This document shows, piece after piece, positions 56,590 to 60,000 of a stretch of 60,000 nucleotides of DNA. The stretch is taken from NCBI RefSeq assembly GCF_008831285.2, contig NC_045149.1, positions 8,646,417 through 8,706,416 on the forward strand, written 5' to 3'. The first letter of the stretch is position 1. Each line of letters begins with the position of its first letter. The translations under genes were made by a program, and so were the position numbers. Under the pieces are notes generated by a model, which was given only the letters and a program-made list of their open reading frames with translations, was not told the origin of the DNA and did not search any database. Source of the DNA: Nymphaea colorata. Lineage: Eukaryota > Streptophyta > Magnoliopsida > Nymphaeales > Nymphaeaceae.

Positions 56590-56785
56590 CAGGAGTAAAG
56601 CTAGAACGTCAAATTAAAATTTATAAATTTTGACATAAATCAAAATATCATTTTTTTAATTTTTTATATAAAACAATTGAAAGTTTTTAAAATTTATATA
56701 TATATATATATATATATATTATTTTGTTTTTTTGAGGTAAGACAAAGGCCCTTACAGACCCTACCTTGGCTCTATCCTTAATGCT
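56590..56785 (+). mobile_element. Decayed MITE, GGGGCGGAGCC family
   Basis: It contains CAAATTAAAATTTATAAATT, AAATATCATTTTTTTAATTT and GGCCCTTACAGACCCTACCT in the family order, with a (TA)n tract expanded inside at about 56697-56721. Confidence 0.5.
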
Positions 56786-57374
56786 TTCCACCAATGACTC
56801 GAAGCATTTATGGGCTTCGACGCGTGAATAGAAGGAAAGGCGGTTTCCGTCTCTCCTCGAATTGCCAAAAAATATTTTTAAAATGATTTTGACTTTGATT
56901 TTGATTTCAATTCTATTTTGGAGGTACCCTTATACTTTTACATATAAGATGACAATGATCTCTTTTTTTGTGGTTACGTTTGGTTCTTAATAGCTGTATT
57001 GTGTTACCCTTTCTCTTTCCAATTTATTCTTGAATTCGTCACATCTTGGACCTGGTGAACAGAAAAGTTTATAAAGAGTGTCAAAATTTCATTTTCGATC
57101 ATGTTTTTGCTTATAATATATAAAAAAAAGACTGCCTTCTGCAACTCAATTTCTTTTTAAAGCAAAGCTTTCGAATTTTGATAGTAATTTTGAAATCAAT
57201 CGGAGCTAATGCACGTTTTCTAAGTTAGCAAAGTTTTAATGCGGGCTCTTATTTGATAGCCTTCATGACGAATATTGCTCTTAGAGAAACACAAAAATTG
57301 GTTAGGTTTTCTAAAATTATAAGCAAAATTATATGTTATTGTACGTTGTGGCATATGACACCACGTGTTATGGG

Positions 57375-57982
57375 TAGGGGTGAACACGAGTCGAGTTGAG
57401 CCCAAGTTCAGCCAACTCGAGTTCAGCTCGATCTCGAGAATAGCTCGAACTCGACTCAACATATGTGTTGAGCAGCTCGAGCTCGAGATTAGCTCGACAG
57501 AAGCAGCTCGAGCGGGACTCAGTAGTTATGTGTTGAGCTCGAGCTCAAAAAACACATTTGATTATATGGACTATTACTTTGCCATAAATCGAACTCGACT
57601 CGATTAAGACTCGGCAGTTATGTGTTGAGCTCGAGCTCAAAAAACTCATTTGAATATATAAACTATTACTTTGCTATAAATCAAACTCTACTCGATTAAG
57701 ACTCGACAAACTTGAATGAGCTTACGTAAAAACTTACATAATTATTTAACGTAAATATACTGGTTTTTTAATTAAAAAAAAGTCAGACATTTAAAAAATC
57801 ACTGCACATCATTTTTGAGCCAAGTCCAGCTTTAGCAGTTCGAGTTCAGTGAACTCGAACTCAACTCGATTATTTGAACGAATCAACTTATGAACTCGAG
57901 TTCGACCCCTTAAGCAAATGACTCAGCTCGAACTCGTTCTCGAGTCTAGCTCGAGTAGCTCGACTCATTGTTTAGACCCCTA
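57375..57982. mobile_element. hAT-like GAGCTCGAG MITE with near-perfect TSD
   Basis: It starts TAGGGGTGAACACGAGTCGA and ends TGAACGAATC...GTTTAGACCCCTA, so the outermost bases form an imperfect inverted repeat (TAGGGGT...ACCCCTA). Flanking 8-mers GTTATGGG (57367-57374) and ATTATGGG (57983-57990) match at seven of eight positions. The 608-bp interior is dense in CTCGAGCTCGAG words and contains an internal duplication: TTATGTGTTGAGCTCGAGCT, followed by CAAAAAAC, occurs near 57525 and again near 57619. No transposase is encoded. Confidence 0.7.
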
Positions 57983-58794
57983 ATTATGGGCTGAAAATGA
58001 TCAAAATGTCATTGCTAGTTAAATAGAAGGCTCTTCTCCTGTAATGGCAAATATTGCCACCTTATAAAACTATCAAAATGTCCCTCTAATAACTGAGGGA
58101 CGCGTCTTCCCAGGGCACGAACATCCAAAACACCTCTGATGAGTAAGTTTCATTGTGCTAAAACTTTTAAATTATTTGTTAACTTAGCTTTAGGGGCCGA
58201 GGCAGGTGTGGGATACGTGTGGGCAATTGCCACACAGAGCCATTTTATAAGGCGACTCTTTAACATCTTGGTGCTCCTTAAAAAATTAAAGTTTTATGTC
58301 TAGTGCTCCTTAGCCAGAATTTTCTTGTTCCTGTCTTACTTTAACTAAATCCAAATAGTTAGACTAAATATCATGTTTGGTTCAAATTGTGAATCTGAGC
58401 TGCTCTTATGCATAGTGCATAGTTGGGTTTGCTGTGTGATGCAGACAAGAATCATGTGGAGAGGAATCTGGGAATGGAAGAAAAAAGTGAGAGATCTGGG
58501 CCTACTTGTTCTCCATAATTCAGGCACCCCATGTTCTTCATGTTGCCTCTGTTTGGATCGCACCCCACCGGTCTGGGCCCGTCTCCTGGGGACACACAGC
58601 CCTGCAATGGGCACTTACCATACCATATAGTGCCGGCAATCGGCGCCGGACCAGGTGCCGGCTTCGTGGGCAATTGCCTACACGGTCCCACACAATTTGT
58701 TTGCTATGTCTTATTGTAATTTCTTTACTTACCATATTTTACTATATTAGTGTTTCTCAATAAAATTTTTTTAGCTCGGCTCCTACCATACACA
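57983..58794. other. Intergenic DNA with palindromic repeat motifs
   Basis: GGCAGGTGTGGGATACGTGT at about 58201, a GTGTGGGCAATTGCCACAC palindrome at 58217-58235 and a second GGGCAATTGCC motif at 58665-58684 bracket about 450 bp. They may be edges of one repeat element. Frames on both strands at 58345-58763 have no family resemblance. Confidence 0.45.
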
Positions 58795-59030
58795 TTTTAT
58801 GGTACTTTTAGTTAAATGAGCTTTCTCACCACCCCAAAGAAGGCGGAAGCCGCCACCTTGAGGTACAGAGTTTGCTTTGGTGCCTTGCGAGTGCCGCCTC
58901 CGTAGCGTTTCAACTTGCACGTCGGAGACCCCTTGTTTACAGCAAAGTAAGTTGGTGCATCGGGGATTCAAAATGGAAAACTAGTTACATGACAGTCCCT
59001 ACCCGATCCGGTTGCGTGAATAAAACCCGC
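58795..59030 (-). mobile_element. SINE-like element, copy 5
   Basis: It keeps the family order on the plus strand: AGCTTTCTCACCACCCC, GCTTTGGTGCCTTG, CGTTTCAACTTGCACG, AAGTAAGTTGGTGCATCGGG, GATTCAAAATG and CCCGATCCGG. The other copies share the same orientation. The A-box end is decayed. Confidence 0.45.
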
Positions 59031-60000
59031 TCGCTTGAAATGTGCTTGATCCAATCCATATTTCCCAAATATTGGTTATTGGCATTTTGGTCTGGAATGG
59101 TGCTCTGGAGCGGCGTATCAGGACCGGTGGAAGTCGGATATGGATTTGATCAGTTGGATCTGGATCTGCAAATGGGTAAGTTTGTTGTGGCCTGTTGCAA
59201 GCTTAAGTGGATCGACTCATAGGTTTGAAAGTCCAATTTCGTTTAGTACTAGATAGCTGAACACCTCGCGGTTGGACAGTCTAAAAATTTTACTTTATTT
59301 TATATATAAAAACTTCATTCATTTTCATTTTTTTTAATATATGAGTGCTCCTTAATGTTTAAAATATAAACTTAAATTGCATCTTAGTCATAAATTTCTG
59401 ACTCCACCACTGTCAAAAAGAGTTTTATATTCAGAATTTTAAAACAAAAAATTTAGGGTTTGTTTGTGCAACACTTTAACAGTAAAATATAGTTTAAGAC
59501 ATGTTTGGATGACAGTAAAAAACAAGACTTTTAACAAAACGATATTTTCAAAAGTGCATGTATAACCTGATTTTCTAGTTTATTGTCGTCGGATTCTTGC
59601 CACCCAGACACAAATCAGGTTTCAACAACTACTAGACATACTAAGATTTCGCAAAACTGAGTTTTTGCAAAAGCTGGTTTTAAGATTGTCATCCAAACGC
59701 AACTTTATAGTTAATATTTGATATATGGAACTCTTGGATTGGCAACCGAATGAAGTAGATTTGCCACCCATTTGAATCCAATGGGCAATTTTGGCTCATT
59801 CTCATAACATTGGCAGAAAGTTTTGACTTACTCTAGGCTTTTCCCTTTGATAGTTAAGCTCAGTATCCATAATCCATGTAAGGATGGAGGCACATGTTGA
59901 ATCATTGATCTCTTCATATTCTTTGCTTCAGGTGTGTTCTAAAACTGTTTCTTTATTATACATTAGATTGAACACTAATTAATGTGCATTAGTGTTGTTC
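59031..60000. other. Intergenic DNA to the window end
   Basis: No gene seen. A MITE with TTTGGATGA-type ends occupies about 59454-59707. The remainder is AT-rich and unassigned. Confidence 0.5.
59454..59707. mobile_element. MITE with GTTTGGATGAC words
   Basis: TAGGGTTTGTTTGTGCAAC at the left and GTCATCCAAACGCAACTTTA at the right are loosely inverse. ATGTTTGGATGACAGTAAAA is repeated inside. It resembles 12487-12655. Noncoding. Confidence 0.4.

Larger units (their letters stand above)
53500..57374. other. Intergenic DNA
   Basis: No confident gene. Content: a (TA)n tract at 54694-54769, a T-run near 55452-55470, a GC-rich patch at about 56090-56420 with an isolated short frame at 56277, a partial GGGGC-type MITE at about 56590-56785 and a (TA)n at about 56697-56721. 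A box-A-like GTGGTGTGATGGC near 54165 has no box B. Confidence 0.5.

Noticed and set aside
58345-58763. Overlapping frames on both strands with cysteine- or proline-rich sequence
   Set aside because: Brief thought of a secreted peptide gene (a GPSPGD word), but there is no signal peptide and the known peptide motifs do not fit.

Overview
This is a stretch of plant nuclear genome, almost certainly from a flowering plant. Three spliced protein-coding genes belong to plant families, introns are short with GT..AG ends and a few are very long, the intergenic DNA is AT-rich with many (TA)n, (GA)n and (CA)n tracts, and small nonautonomous transposons and SINE-like repeats are everywhere. The species cannot be named from the sequence. 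No rRNA, tRNA, CRISPR array or organelle insert was found.

Region by region. 1-20.0 kb is gene-free as far as I can see. It holds decayed MITEs (including a hAT-type element at 14070-14527 with a perfect 8-bp target duplication), a TRIM-like miniature LTR element at 6896-7315, tRNA-derived SINE candidates and microsatellites. 20047-26786 (+) is a complete LHP1/TFL2 gene, the plant HP1 homologue that reads H3K27me3. It has seven coding exons, and the chromoshadow domain is split by a 5-kb intron full of retroelement remains. 26.8-31.0 kb is its 3' end and ordinary intergenic DNA. 34287-31071 (-) is a complete beta-expansin gene in four exons, convergent with LHP1. 34.3-50.2 kb is again repeat-rich, with at least four copies of one SINE-like family and a very long (TA)n tract. 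Around 50.2-50.73 kb on the minus strand a TATA box, a short reading frame, a strong donor and a poly(A) signal suggest a short spliced transcript of unknown function. 51349-53219 (+) is a complete FRA8/IRX7-type GT47 glycosyltransferase gene in four exons. 53.5-60 kb is intergenic, with another hAT-like element at 57375-57982, a further SINE copy and an isolated GC-rich patch near 56.1-56.4 kb.

The genes form no operon and need not act together. Two of them concern the cell wall (beta-expansin loosening, FRA8 in glucuronoxylan synthesis) and one is a chromatin regulator. I see no clear new biological system. The observations most worth checking are the short divergent transcript next to FRA8, the microexon and alternative in-phase donor of LHP1, the microsatellite sitting on a splice donor of the expansin gene, and the same-strand SINE family. 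All exon structures were inferred by reading frame, splice dinucleotides and remembered family sequence, without alignment or transcript data.
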